Below, piece after piece: positions 36,308 through 45,570 of a stretch of 64,000 nt of DNA. This DNA is from CAWGCE01 sp964480915. GTDB lineage: Bacteria > Planctomycetota > Planctomycetia > Pirellulales > Pirellulaceae. The position numbers and the translations under genes were made by a program. Every line of letters begins with the position of its first letter. Position 1 is the first letter of the stretch. Under the pieces are notes generated by a model. That model saw only the letters and a list, made by a program, of their open reading frames with translations. It was not told where the DNA came from and did not search any database. The DNA lies in contig CAYZRS010000008.1 in assembly GCA_964480915.1 (NCBI GenBank), forward strand, positions 1 to 64,000. Direction: 5' to 3'.

Positions 36308-37957
36308 TTACATCCGAATCTTGTCACGCATGCGGTGAGTGAATGACTTGGGTGCGACCGGCGCATCGTGCGAGTTTGGCATCACATGCGCTGCCGGCGT
36401 CACGGCTCGGATCGTCCCCTTAGGCAGCAGCCCATCGGCGCGAATCGGGGTGCGTGACGTGTCACTGCCCATGTTGCCGGCCCGGTCGAGGACCTCAATG
36501 CGCAGGTAGAGTTCCGCCGGAATGCGATCGTCAACCGGCCACTGGTAACTGCCAGAATTTGGCAAGCCTTCGGCCGCAATGCGCCAGGGGCCCTCTGGAG
36601 ATTCGCCAAACAGGAGTGTCACGGGTGAATCGGTTAAGTCCTGATCGGTCGCTTGCCAGGTAAGCAGCAATTGGCCCAAGTCGGCACCGCGGCCATAGCG
36701 CGCGTTCGTCAGCCGTACCAGGGGCTTGCTCGAATCGACTCGCACCCAGACGTCGGGCATGTCGCCATTCAGGGGTGGTCGCACCGGCAGCCCTTCTTGC
36801 GCCTGCACGAGCAGACGAAAGCCGTACATGCCATCATTGGGCACCGAAACCAGATAGGGTGATTGCTTGTCGTCGTCGTCGCCCAGGTGGCGCCACGTTT
36901 GGCCGTTGTCGTTCGTCGCCCAGATTTCGACACGGTGCACCGCCACGGAATCGACACCTTCGATTTCATATTCCAATTGGAATCGCTGGGAACGGGAGAC
37001 GCGTTCATTCCGGCTGGCCATCGGTGGCACGGCCTGCTGCCCCTGGTTGAACATCTGACCAGGAAGAGGTGAGCTGGACGAAACGGGAGGCAACATGTTG
37101 CCGACCGGTCCGTTCGGTGGCATGAGGTCGCTCGGGAGACCTGCCGACGGTCGCCACCCTTCGGTCGGCTGGTCACCCATCGGTTCGCTGGACGGCCAAG
37201 GAATATCTGGGCTCATGGCGCCAGGGTTCGCGTTCACAGCAACGTTGCTGGAGAGGGGAATGGCGCGCTCGACGAGCGAGGTATTGCCGGCGCGGTCCTC
37301 CGCTTTGACTTGGACTTCCACTGCCGCTCCGTCGCCGACTGCGACCCAGGAAGCCGACCCTTGGATTTCGTCGCCGTATGCGTTGGGAGTCGATTTCGTC
37401 GGCGGAATTGGCATCCAGGTGTCGTCGGGCGAACTGCGATACTGAATCTCGATCGAGTCGGGACTGAGCCCGGCGTCGTCAATCGACCAATGGAGCGCCA
37501 CGATTCGCTTTTCATTGGCCGTCGCAGTCAGATTGATCTTCGGTGGCGTTTGATCGACGACCACGATGAGTTCGGGCGATTCGACCTGGGCTTTGTCCGG
37601 TTGACCAGCCGCAGAAATCGTGCGAACCGCGAACCAAAATTCGCCATCGACGCCGGCGCGAAACGCAAATCGATGATCACTCGAGGGGGGCTGGCTGGCG
37701 TAGAGTTGCCATTGATTGCCGCGATCGCCCGAGACATGGAGTTCGATTTGGCTAGGCTCGGCACCACTCGGTTCGGCCTCGACCGTGTACGGAATATAGA
37801 ACGTATGGTCCTTAGTGAAGATGCGTTGGTCGTCGGCGGTGGCCGCAGAGGCTCCGACGCACGTGAGGGCCAAGGCGAGGCAGCAAGCACTGCGGAATCG
37901 ATGACGGTTGGTATGCGGCAAGGGGCAGTCCATGATCCGGTCAATCAGTGAGTTCAT
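36308..37957 (-). CDS. exported protein with Ig-like/fibronectin-like repeats
   Basis: 549 residues from ATG 37957 (an upstream start at 38047 would put a charged leader before the signal). Signal peptide near residues 20-42 (FRSACCLALALTCVGASA). Several beta-sandwich repeats with a shared phrase such as W-x-L-x-W-S-I/A-x-D (IVALHWSIDDAGLSPDS, QLLLTWQATDQDLTDSP) and RAGNxS/xG (EDRAGNTSL, LDRAGNMGS) spaced about 90-150 residues; a Pro/Ser/Gly-rich linker lies near residues 250-310. Probably a surface or periplasmic scaffold. Family not recognised beyond the fold. Confidence 0.75.
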   Translation of the reverse strand: MNSLIDRIMDCPLPHTNRHRFRSACCLALALTCVGASAATADDQRIFTKDHTFYIPYTVEAEPSGAEPSQIELHVSGDRGNQWQLYASQPPSSDHRFAFRAGVDGEFWFAVRTISAAGQPDKAQVESPELIVVVDQTPPKINLTATANEKRIVALHWSIDDAGLSPDSIEIQYRSSPDDTWMPIPPTKSTPNAYGDEIQGSASWVAVGDGAAVEVQVKAEDRAGNTSLVERAIPLSSNVAVNANPGAMSPDIPWPSSEPMGDQPTEGWRPSAGLPSDLMPPNGPVGNMLPPVSSSSPLPGQMFNQGQQAVPPMASRNERVSRSQRFQLEYEIEGVDSVAVHRVEIWATNDNGQTWRHLGDDDDKQSPYLVSVPNDGMYGFRLLVQAQEGLPVRPPLNGDMPDVWVRVDSSKPLVRLTNARYGRGADLGQLLLTWQATDQDLTDSPVTLLFGESPEGPWRIAAEGLPNSGSYQWPVDDRIPAELYLRIEVLDRAGNMGSDTSRTPIRADGLLPKGTIRAVTPAAHVMPNSHDAPVAPKSFTHRMRDKIRM

Positions 37958-38125
37958 TGGATAGCCGCGCAATGGTCGCGCGAGACTTCTGCCTTCAGTA
38001 TCGGCCTGGCCGTAGTTCTGCTTGAGCCGAATATTCGCTTCGCGCAATTGGGGCGAAATTGGCTGAATGGGCGAGAGCTGGCACGGCGCGGGTGCTGTCG
38101 CTGCGCGCAGCGCGTGCGAGTGACG

Positions 38126-39082
38126 CTATTCCTTCTTGAGCCACCGCTTCACGTCGACTTGTTCGCCACCTGCGAGGGTGCACAGCGCGCGTAGGATCTC
38201 TGGTGGGATCGATTCGTCCAACCAATAGACGTCGCCGCTGGCCATCAGCACATGAACCCCGCCCGCTGCGTGTTCGCTGCCGATGCCCGCCGTGCGCGCA
38301 TTGATGGCCCATTTCACTTGCGAGGGATCGATGTCTCGCGGGTCCAACCAGGAAATGGCCAGTCCTTTGGCTTCTATCAGGAGGATCGTCTGCTCGAGTC
38401 CGTCTGTAAATTCTTCTCGACGGCGCCCTTTCTCCTTTGGCATCGCCATGTCGTCACCCACGATGGAGAAGTAGCTTGTTTCGACGTTGGCGAGTGTCGG
38501 ATCATCCTCGGCTGCGAACCATTTTGGACGCGCCGCTTCGAACGAAGAATTGGGCAACGCATTCCAGGCTTGCTCACTGTCCAACGATTCATACAGCTTT
38601 TTTTCCCCGAGAAATGGCAAGATTTCGACTCGCCAACTACGACTGATGTTTGTCGTTTTGCTGCGAGAGGTCGCAGCAGGGAAGTGACCGTGAACCTCGT
38701 AGTAAGCATTCATCGCCTCACCAATTCGTTGCAGATTGTCGCTGCATTTCGCGGCGGGCCGTTTGGTGATGGCGGTCGGCCGAATGTCGCTGGCGTTGGC
38801 AATGATCAGCCACAAAATCCAGCCGGCGGTCAGGATCGCGATTGCACCTGAGATCATCAGTGGGAGTGGCGAATTGGATTTCGTTTTCGGTCGTTGTCGC
38901 TGGGGGGCGTCGGCGGGGCCCTGTTGGGGAGCAGCGGTTGAGGGAGGCCGCCGTGCGGCTTCTTCCAGCGTTGGGACCGTGATCGGTTTTCGACAATTGC
39001 CGCACTGGCCCGACTGTCCTGCATAGCGTGGTTCGACTTCGGTAAAGTGGCCGCAGTTGGGGCAGGAAAATGGAATCTTCAT
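38126..39082 (-). CDS. zinc-ribbon DUF1559-type membrane protein
   Basis: 318 residues. N-terminal zinc ribbon with two CxxC pairs (FSCPNCGHFT and SGQCGNCRKPI), a Pro/Gln-rich linker, one membrane helix (~77-98: LMISGAIAILTAGWILWLII), then a DUF1559-like head (KCSDNLQRIGEAMNAYYEVH, ILPFLGEKKLYESLDSEQAW, and the C-terminal AGGVHVLMASGDVYWLDESI). Unlike the pilin-type DUF1559 proteins at 58-64 kb it lacks the GFTLVELLVV N-methylation signal, so it should stay membrane-anchored rather than be assembled in a pilus. Function unknown. Confidence 0.85.
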   Translation of the reverse strand: MKIPFSCPNCGHFTEVEPRYAGQSGQCGNCRKPITVPTLEEAARRPPSTAAPQQGPADAPQRQRPKTKSNSPLPLMISGAIAILTAGWILWLIIANASDIRPTAITKRPAAKCSDNLQRIGEAMNAYYEVHGHFPAATSRSKTTNISRSWRVEILPFLGEKKLYESLDSEQAWNALPNSSFEAARPKWFAAEDDPTLANVETSYFSIVGDDMAMPKEKGRRREEFTDGLEQTILLIEAKGLAISWLDPRDIDPSQVKWAINARTAGIGSEHAAGGVHVLMASGDVYWLDESIPPEILRALCTLAGGEQVDVKRWLKKE

Positions 39083-39235
39083 GGTGGCTTCGTTGGGGCA
39101 GCAATCGGCACGTTGGCAGGCCTACTGCCATTTTCAGGGGGCCGATGAGGTAAGTTTACCCGATTTCAGAATCTGGACGGGTTAAGGTTATGTTGCATAA
39201 TAGGGGTGACTTTACGGGACCATTGAGTTCGAGAC

Positions 39236-39484
39236 ATGTGGCAGTACCTGCAAACTCCGATCGCCCAAGCAGTCCTGTGGACCGCTTTCGCGCTGACTTT
39301 ATCAGTTATAGCGTGGTATTTCGTGGGAAAGTTGCGCGGTCAGAATGAAGAGGAGGGTGGGAAGAGCACGTACCTCACAAAGTTCCGTGAAATGGAACAG
39401 CGAGGTGTGCTTAGCGATGCTGAATTCCGAACTATTAAAACTGCCCTAGGATCGCAAATCCAAGACGAAGAAGCCAAGGATTAA
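39236..39484 (+). CDS. small membrane protein with SHOCT-like tail
   Basis: 82 residues: one membrane helix (AVLWTAFALTLSVIAWYFV), a charged spacer (GQNEEEGGKS), then a SHOCT-like helix pair (YLTKFREMEQRGVLSDAEFR, followed by TIKTALG) as found in many short oligomerisation domains. It precedes clpX by about 310 bp on the same strand. The function is unknown. Confidence 0.75.
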   Translation: MWQYLQTPIAQAVLWTAFALTLSVIAWYFVGKLRGQNEEEGGKSTYLTKFREMEQRGVLSDAEFRTIKTALGSQIQDEEAKD

Positions 39485-39796
39485 AAGCGAACTTAGCAAA
39501 GCTGTCACTTGTCGAAGATTTGTTTCAGCTACTAAGTCTCGCTTGGCGATAGCATGGGGGAAGTCAGCCGTAAACGTGCTGGCTTTTCACAAAGTGAGAG
39601 AACTTTGTGAACTAAGAAAACACATAAACCGTAACGTGCTCGTTAACCTACGCGGACATGGAAGCCCACAGGGCCTGACGTTTCACAGCGTTGTGATGCG
39701 TTAGCCTTTCGAGCAGCACCAGGGATTGACCAAATCAATGGCCGATTCCGTCGCGAAATTTTTCGCGGTGGTCGGAAGTTCCCCAAAGGAGAATCC
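39485..39796 (+). promoter_or_regulatory. clpX leader with strong hairpins
   Basis: About 310 bp with no protein-coding frame. Two hairpins stand out: CACAAAGT/ACTTTGTG (39588-39609) and a long one at 39742-39775, CGCGAAA-TT-TTTCGCG, extended by two wobble pairs, CC/GG and, past a two-base bulge, CCGA/TCGG. The long hairpin ends 21 nt before the clpX ATG and just ahead of its AAGGAG site, so it could affect translation or mRNA stability. Confidence 0.5.
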
Positions 39797-41080
39797 ATGC
39801 CCGCAGGACAAGACGGCACTACTACAGGCCGCCGAAGTGGCAGTACGAACAAAAAGAACGCTTACTGCTCCTTTTGCCGTAAGAGTTATCGCGACGTAGG
39901 TCCCTTGGTCGAAGGACCAGGCGATGTCTATATCTGTGGCGAATGCATTGACCTTTGCCAAACGATCCTCGATCAAGAACAGAAACGACGTGGCAACACG
40001 CAGCAGTTGTTCTCCGAGATACCAACTCCGCGTGAACTCGTGGCGAAGCTGGACGAATACGTCATTGGCCAGCCGGGTGCGAAGAAGGTGCTCTCTGTCG
40101 CGGTCAATAACCACTACAAGCGATTGTCGATGGGCTGGAATGGCTCGGACGTTGAAGTGGAAAAATCGAACATCCTGCTGCTCGGACCGACCGGTAGCGG
40201 AAAAACGCTTTTGGCTCGAACGTTGGCTCGTATCCTGAACGTACCGTTCGCGATTGGCGATGCAACGACTTTGACCGAAGCAGGCTACGTAGGCGAAGAC
40301 GTAGAGAACCTGCTTTTGAAATTGCTCCACGCCGCGGACTTCGATCTCGAAGCGGCCCAGCGCGGCGTGCTCTACATCGACGAAATTGATAAGATCGGCA
40401 AGACGAGTAACAACGTCTCGATCACTCGCGATGTATCCGGTGAAGGTGTGCAGCAGGCCCTGCTGAAAATGCTCGAAGGGACCACTGCCAACGTTCCACC
40501 ACAGGGTGGACGAAAGCATCCGGAACAGCAGTATATCCAAATGGATACGTCCAACATCCTGTTCATCTGCGGTGGAACATTCGTCGGTATCGACGACATC
40601 ATCCGCAAACGTCTCGGCAAGCGATCGATCGGCTTCGGCCAAGACGCAGCGGAAACGAACGAGCAAGAATTGGCCGAATTGCTACCCCAAGTGACCAGTG
40701 ATGACGTCCTCGAATTTGGATTGATTCCCGAGCTTGTCGGACGTCTACCGGTTTCCTGTGCGTTGACACCACTGAACGAAGAAGGGCTCGTCCGAGTTCT
40801 TACCGAGCCGAAGAACGCTTTGATCCGACAGTTCCAAACACTGTTCGAGATGGAAAACAGCGAACTAACGTTTACCGACGATGCCCTGCGGGCCATTGCC
40901 AAACAGGCCATGGAGAAGGACACCGGAGCTCGCGGACTGCGTTCGATCATCGAGCAGGTCATGCTGGACATCATGTTCGAACTGCCTGATCAAGAAGCGG
41001 GTGGCAGCTACGTCATCGACGAAGACATTGTGGCTGGGAACCGGCAGATGTTCCCCTACACGCCGAAGAAGAGTGCTTAG
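39797..41080 (+). CDS. clpX: ClpX, ATP-dependent Clp protease ATP-binding subunit
   Basis: 427 residues. AAA+ unfoldase that feeds ClpP. N-terminal zinc-binding domain with C24, C27, C47 and C50 (YCSFC and ICGEC), Walker A GPTGSGKT (~132-139), Walker B LYIDEIDKI, sensor/RKH-type region DDIIRKRLGKRSIGF, and the conserved PELVGRLPV and EKDTGARGLRSIIE motifs. AAGGAG precedes the ATG. No clpP lies in this window. A perfect terminator follows. Confidence 0.97.
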   Translation: MPAGQDGTTTGRRSGSTNKKNAYCSFCRKSYRDVGPLVEGPGDVYICGECIDLCQTILDQEQKRRGNTQQLFSEIPTPRELVAKLDEYVIGQPGAKKVLSVAVNNHYKRLSMGWNGSDVEVEKSNILLLGPTGSGKTLLARTLARILNVPFAIGDATTLTEAGYVGEDVENLLLKLLHAADFDLEAAQRGVLYIDEIDKIGKTSNNVSITRDVSGEGVQQALLKMLEGTTANVPPQGGRKHPEQQYIQMDTSNILFICGGTFVGIDDIIRKRLGKRSIGFGQDAAETNEQELAELLPQVTSDDVLEFGLIPELVGRLPVSCALTPLNEEGLVRVLTEPKNALIRQFQTLFEMENSELTFTDDALRAIAKQAMEKDTGARGLRSIIEQVMLDIMFELPDQEAGGSYVIDEDIVAGNRQMFPYTPKKSA

Positions 41081-41121
41081 CTTATCGAGCGTCACTCGTA
41101 GACAATGCAAACTGAAATTAG

Positions 41122-41146
41122 GCGGGCCAAAGTGGCCCGCTTTTTT
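41122..41146 (+). terminator. intrinsic terminator after clpX
   Basis: GCGGGCCA (41122-41129) pairs with TGGCCCGC (41133-41140), AAG loop, then six T. Its T-run overlaps the stop of the convergent hemolysin-III gene, so it may serve both directions. Confidence 0.9.
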
Positions 41147-41837
41147 ATTGGCAAGTTGCTTGCCCGGCGGGCGATTCCCAGTCGGCGAACTGAAAGACAA
41201 ATTGCCAGTGAAAGCCAAGCCCGGCCAGCACCGCGACATGCCACAGTTCATGAGCCGTGATCACGCCCGGGATGAGTGTCGGGCCTTGTGCCGCGAGCAG
41301 GATCGCACCCGTCGTGTAGGCGAGCCCGCCCCACATGAGTGGCGCTACAAAGGGAAAGCCATGTTTGCGACATAAGAAAATAAAAGAGACCAATCCGCCC
41401 CAGCCCATGGCGAGGAAGCTGCCAAGTTCGAGCGAGGGTGGAAAGCGATCTGCAAACACGCTCTTGAAGACGATACCGGTCGTTGCGAGTGTCCACACCG
41501 CCAGCAATGGCCACCAGCGCGCTGCGCCACGGAACAGGATCGTGTGCACTGGCGTGATCGTTCCGGCAATAAGCACGAACACACCACACACATCCAGCAG
41601 ACGCATGACGTCACGCACGGGCCCCGGCGCCAGCAGGTGATAGACGCCACTCATCGACAACAGGAAGATCGTCGACAACGTCATGATGGTAAGGCTTACC
41701 GCGCTGCCAATGCTTCGACGCCCTTTTCGGATCAGTAGGCAGCCCAGCACGACGAAAACGGGTATGGCCCCCAGGTGCGTGAGGCAGCTGAACGGCTCGC
41801 GAAATCCGGGAATCGCGTAAACGGCGATTTCATTCAT
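41145..41837 (-). CDS. hemolysin III / PAQR family membrane protein
   Basis: 230 residues with seven hydrophobic helices. PAQR/HlyIII signature residues are present: S-x-x-YH in MSGVYHLL after the second helix, LLDVCGVFVLIAGTITPV (the conserved D), and HELWHVAVLAGLGFHW near the C terminus, where two histidines complete the metal site with the first. These enzymes are thought to act as ceramidase- or phospholipase-like hydrolases in the membrane; substrate here unknown. Stop codon at 41145, touching the clpX terminator. Confidence 0.88.
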   Translation of the reverse strand: MNEIAVYAIPGFREPFSCLTHLGAIPVFVVLGCLLIRKGRRSIGSAVSLTIMTLSTIFLLSMSGVYHLLAPGPVRDVMRLLDVCGVFVLIAGTITPVHTILFRGAARWWPLLAVWTLATTGIVFKSVFADRFPPSLELGSFLAMGWGGLVSFIFLCRKHGFPFVAPLMWGGLAYTTGAILLAAQGPTLIPGVITAHELWHVAVLAGLGFHWQFVFQFADWESPAGQATCQ

Positions 41838-41859
41838 GGTGAATTTGGGCGGCTGCCGA

Positions 41860-42975
41860 TCATTTGCCGCTGGCGGCCAGTTGATTCAAGATCTCGATCC
41901 CGCGATCGATCGTCTCATCCGTTGCAGCAAACGAGATGCGAAAGTGGGTGTCTTTTTCACTGAAAATATTGCCAGGAATGACCAGCAAGTTGTTCTCGAT
42001 GCACCGCGTCACAAAGTCGCCGCCCGTTCCGAAGGGAGCCTTGGGGTAGACGTAAAACGCACCGCCCGGCTTGGCGATTTCAAAATTGTCGCTCAGTCCG
42101 TTCACAAGCCGGTCTCGTTTTTGCTTGTACGAATCGGAATAGGCGGTCGTTTCCACTTCCAAGGCAGCGATGCTGGCCCATTGAGCCGGCTGAGGCGAGC
42201 AGACGAACGAGTACTGCTGCAGCTTGACCATCGTGTTGATGATTTCTGACGGTCCATGCGTAAAGCCAACACGCCAGCCGGTCATGGCGTGGCTTTTCGA
42301 AAACCCGTCGATCACAATCGTCTGATCATTGAATTTGGCAGGCGAAACAAATTCGTCATCAAAACAGAAGCAGCTGTAGATCTCATCGGAAAGGAGCGCG
42401 ACGTTGCGTTCGGCGGCCAATTCGGCAATCGCTTTGCAGGTGGCCTCATCCATCACAGCGCCGGTCGGATTGGACGGGCTATTGGTCAAGATCATCTTCG
42501 TCTTCGGTGTGATCGCGGCGGCGACCTTGGCCACATCGATTTGAAAATCGGGATAAGTATCAATGACCACCGCGACTCCGCCCACCAATTCGATCAGTGG
42601 TTTGTACATCACGAAATAGGGATCGAAAATGATGACTTCGTCACCTGCATTCACCAACGAGAGCATCGCCAAGACGAGTGAGCCGCTGGTACCGGAACTG
42701 ACAAACGTCGTTCGGTCCGAATGCCCGTACTGCGCATCCATGCGGCCTTGCAGTTTGTCTCGCAGTTCGGTGATTCCGCCAGTCAAGGCGTAGCCATTCT
42801 TGCCACCGTTAATCGCATCGATGCAGGCCTGCTTGACCTCTTGTGGCACATCGTAATCGGGTTGTCCGATCGACAGATTGACCGGATCTTTAAGCGTGGC
42901 GGCCAGATCGAACACTTTACGAATGCCGCTACTATCAATAGCGCCCGTGCGGTCGGCGATCCAAGACGATGACAT
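41860..42975 (-). CDS. PLP-dependent aminotransferase, class I/II
   Basis: 371 residues, fold type I. NSPSNPTGAV (~175), SDEIYSCFCFDDEF, and DGFSKSHAMTGWRVG with the PLP lysine in S-K-S; R-I-S-F near the C terminus holds the carboxylate-binding arginine. Closest in look to aspartate/alanine-type aminotransferases used in amino-acid or N-sugar metabolism; substrate not assignable from sequence. Immediately upstream on the same strand is the TolC/ABC pair (210 bp away), downstream the PAQR gene (22 bp), which may share a transcript. Confidence 0.9.
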   Translation of the reverse strand: MSSSWIADRTGAIDSSGIRKVFDLAATLKDPVNLSIGQPDYDVPQEVKQACIDAINGGKNGYALTGGITELRDKLQGRMDAQYGHSDRTTFVSSGTSGSLVLAMLSLVNAGDEVIIFDPYFVMYKPLIELVGGVAVVIDTYPDFQIDVAKVAAAITPKTKMILTNSPSNPTGAVMDEATCKAIAELAAERNVALLSDEIYSCFCFDDEFVSPAKFNDQTIVIDGFSKSHAMTGWRVGFTHGPSEIINTMVKLQQYSFVCSPQPAQWASIAALEVETTAYSDSYKQKRDRLVNGLSDNFEIAKPGGAFYVYPKAPFGTGGDFVTRCIENNLLVIPGNIFSEKDTHFRISFAATDETIDRGIEILNQLAASGK

Positions 42976-43185
42976 GCGATTTCTCCAACATGGTTAAGTG
43001 CTGCCACACTTGTGGCGCATTTGGTATCAAGCGGCGATTGCTGGGTTCGTAAAAAGTCCGCGGGGCTTCCGCCGAACGTTCCATGCCAGATCAATCGCAA
43101 AGTCGGTATTAAGGTCTGAAGAGGTTTCTAGCGTAAAGTCGTCTTTCGAGAAACGGAAGGCGGCTACTCGGCGGTTAATCGGCTG

Positions 43186-45543
43186 CTACTCGGTGGGGGC
43201 CGGGAGCCGTTTCAGAAATTGAAGTGTTTTGACAGCCGACCGATAGGGCTGACTCGATTTGGCTTGAACCGGTGTTGTAAATTTCAGGGGGCGTCGATTT
43301 GCCGGTCGGATCACTGGTTCTGCGGGCCGTGGTTCGGTGTAGTTCAACTTCCGGAAGACGTTGGGGGCTTGAATCAGCTCGATCGGATCAGACGTGCGGT
43401 CGGTCGTTTCGAGACTGTTTTGCAAATCTTCGATGGCGCGGAGCGTTCGCTTTTCTGATGCGGGGATCTTCTTGGGCTCGAACGTCGGTTTTTGTTTGTC
43501 GCCCGGAGGCAACTCGCCGGGCGAACGAGGCGTTTTCTTGTCCGCATCGGCCGGCAATTCGGCCGGTTTCGCTTCCTGTTCGAGTAAGTCGTTCAACAAC
43601 TCTTTGTAAGCGTTGGGCTCCTTGCTCTTTTTGTTGCCCGGTTTCCCGAGGGCAGAATCCTGTAGGTTAAACGCTTCTTCCGCCGGTTTGGTGCCCGCTT
43701 CATATCGCGGCGCGTTGGGTTGCACTGGCGTCCGCTGGGGATAGCAATCGCATTCGCTGTTGTAGCAGTTGCCAAACGGCGCCAGCGATTGGTAGCCTTC
43801 CTCGTCGAAGATGATGCCATGTCGCCCAAGAATGACTCCTGTCTGTCGCTCCAGGTTGGCGATTTCCGCATTGTAGCGCGTCAGTGCCTGGGCTTCGCTG
43901 CTGACCGAATTGCCCCAGTCGGTGACGGCTTGTAACACGTCCAGGTAAACCAATGGCTCGTCGGGCAATCCGCCGACGCGGACCACTTCGAAGCGACGAT
44001 CAAGGTTTGTTTTCGATGCTTCGCGGACTTTTTGGAACGCCTCGTATTGTTGATAGAAACTTTCCAGGGAACGAATGCTCTGCGCCAGCGAATGCGTCGC
44101 GGCGTGTAGGTCTTGCCGCAGGTTGGCTCTTTCGCGGGCGAGCGAAAGTTGTTGTTCACGCAGCGCGGCGCGGGCGGCTCGCTGCCCCAAAGGCGTACGC
44201 AACTGCAAGCCGATTTGGACGTTTGTCGCCTGGAACGCGTCGGACCGAACCGTGCCGATGGGCGTGTTTCTGGCTGCCAGTCCGCTCACGCCTGCCGTGC
44301 CGACGGCGTCGAGTTGGGGGAGTGTGTTGTTGCAATTGACTATCAGCTGTTGCTGAATCGCTTCGATCGATAGTTTGCGTTCGATGATATTGGGGCGTTG
44401 TTCCGACGCGGTCGCAACGAGTTGGTCCCATTCGGTATCGATCCGTTGACGGACAGGAGGGGTGACCGGCACGATGCGCATGTTGGGGACGGGAGGAAGC
44501 CCCATCACATTGAAAAAGGCGGCCTCCAGATCGAGCAGCTGTGCCTCGGTCGTGATGAGGTTGGCCCGGAATTGTTCGAGAGAGACTTTCGCTTGCGCCG
44601 TATCGCCCAGATCGGCCAATTCGACGCGTCGCTGAGCATCCAGCCGCTTGAAAGCGTATTCCAGTTGAGCCACCTGTTGCTGCCGCGCCCAGAGCTCAAC
44701 TCGCGCCTGGACCAACGACCAGTAACCATCCACAACACTGCGCACGAGCTCCTGCACGCTGTCCTTCAATTGATAGAAGGATCGTTCGGTATTGATGCGC
44801 GCAATAACAATGGGGGCCAAATTGACACAGGTTCCTCGGCCACGGAGAAGCGGATGCGTGTAGCCAAACGTGAGGTCGGAAGCGTTTTGAGGATTGAATA
44901 GCCGGCCATTGTTCCTGCTTGAATTCGTATTGAACGAGAGACTTTTCGTGCCACCCCGGGCGGTCATTTGCGTTAAGCCCGCGTCAAAATTGAACTGGCG
45001 GTTGTCGCCCGTCACGACTTCGGCGCCGGTGATCGTCGGCGGGGTCATGCCGTCGTCCAACGGGTTAACGAAAAGCTGCTCCGTTCGTGAAAAACCATTC
45101 GGGCTGCCCGCACCGGTTTGCAGTACCGGATCGAATTGGGCCCGCTGGGCATCGATATTGGTGTTGGCAATCGCCGGATCGTAAATGGTTCGGCCGCTGG
45201 ATGTCGCGGTCGTACCCGAAAGGATGCGGATCACCTCGGCATTGGCCAACGCCACCTGAATCGCCTCATCGAGCGACAGGTGATAGATTTCGAACGTCTG
45301 TTCAAGTTCGGAGATCGTTTTAGGACGGCCCAAGTTGGGCACTTCGGCGGGAGAAAGACCCTCCGGAGGGCGAATGTCGAGACAATGCTGCTCGGGGAAG
45401 ATGCAGCGTTCCTCCTCGCACGGTTGAGCCGCCACTTGCGACGCGCCGCCCAGCCAAACCGCTATGAGCAGGCATGCTAGCGATGCAGGACGAATGAGAA
45501 ACGACGCATTGAAGATAAGGCAACGGACCATATCGTCTGACAT
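43186..45543 (-). CDS. TolC-family outer membrane efflux protein with C-terminal tail
   Basis: 785 residues, long for the family (about 450-500). A signal peptide (ASLACLLIAVWLGGASQVAA) is followed by a cysteine-bearing stretch (CEEERCIFPEQHCLDI), then the OEP core with coiled-coil repeats such as LVQARVELWARQQQVAQLEY and RANLRQDLHAATHSLAQSIR. Past about residue 610 comes a Pro/Lys/Glu-rich tail of ~170 residues (EQEAKPAELPADADKKTPRS, EPKKIPASEKRTLRAIEDLQ) that resembles no known OEP domain. It begins 27 bp after the ABC ATPase and probably forms part of an efflux system. Confidence 0.88.
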   Translation of the reverse strand: MSDDMVRCLIFNASFLIRPASLACLLIAVWLGGASQVAAQPCEEERCIFPEQHCLDIRPPEGLSPAEVPNLGRPKTISELEQTFEIYHLSLDEAIQVALANAEVIRILSGTTATSSGRTIYDPAIANTNIDAQRAQFDPVLQTGAGSPNGFSRTEQLFVNPLDDGMTPPTITGAEVVTGDNRQFNFDAGLTQMTARGGTKSLSFNTNSSRNNGRLFNPQNASDLTFGYTHPLLRGRGTCVNLAPIVIARINTERSFYQLKDSVQELVRSVVDGYWSLVQARVELWARQQQVAQLEYAFKRLDAQRRVELADLGDTAQAKVSLEQFRANLITTEAQLLDLEAAFFNVMGLPPVPNMRIVPVTPPVRQRIDTEWDQLVATASEQRPNIIERKLSIEAIQQQLIVNCNNTLPQLDAVGTAGVSGLAARNTPIGTVRSDAFQATNVQIGLQLRTPLGQRAARAALREQQLSLARERANLRQDLHAATHSLAQSIRSLESFYQQYEAFQKVREASKTNLDRRFEVVRVGGLPDEPLVYLDVLQAVTDWGNSVSSEAQALTRYNAEIANLERQTGVILGRHGIIFDEEGYQSLAPFGNCYNSECDCYPQRTPVQPNAPRYEAGTKPAEEAFNLQDSALGKPGNKKSKEPNAYKELLNDLLEQEAKPAELPADADKKTPRSPGELPPGDKQKPTFEPKKIPASEKRTLRAIEDLQNSLETTDRTSDPIELIQAPNVFRKLNYTEPRPAEPVIRPANRRPLKFTTPVQAKSSQPYRSAVKTLQFLKRLPAPTE

Positions 45544-45570
45544 CGTCAGACTTTGCCTAACCGTTAAAGT

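Noticed and set aside
39701..40666. 321-codon minus-strand frame opposite clpX
   Set aside because: Shadow of the clpX gene, which is unmistakable on the plus strand.
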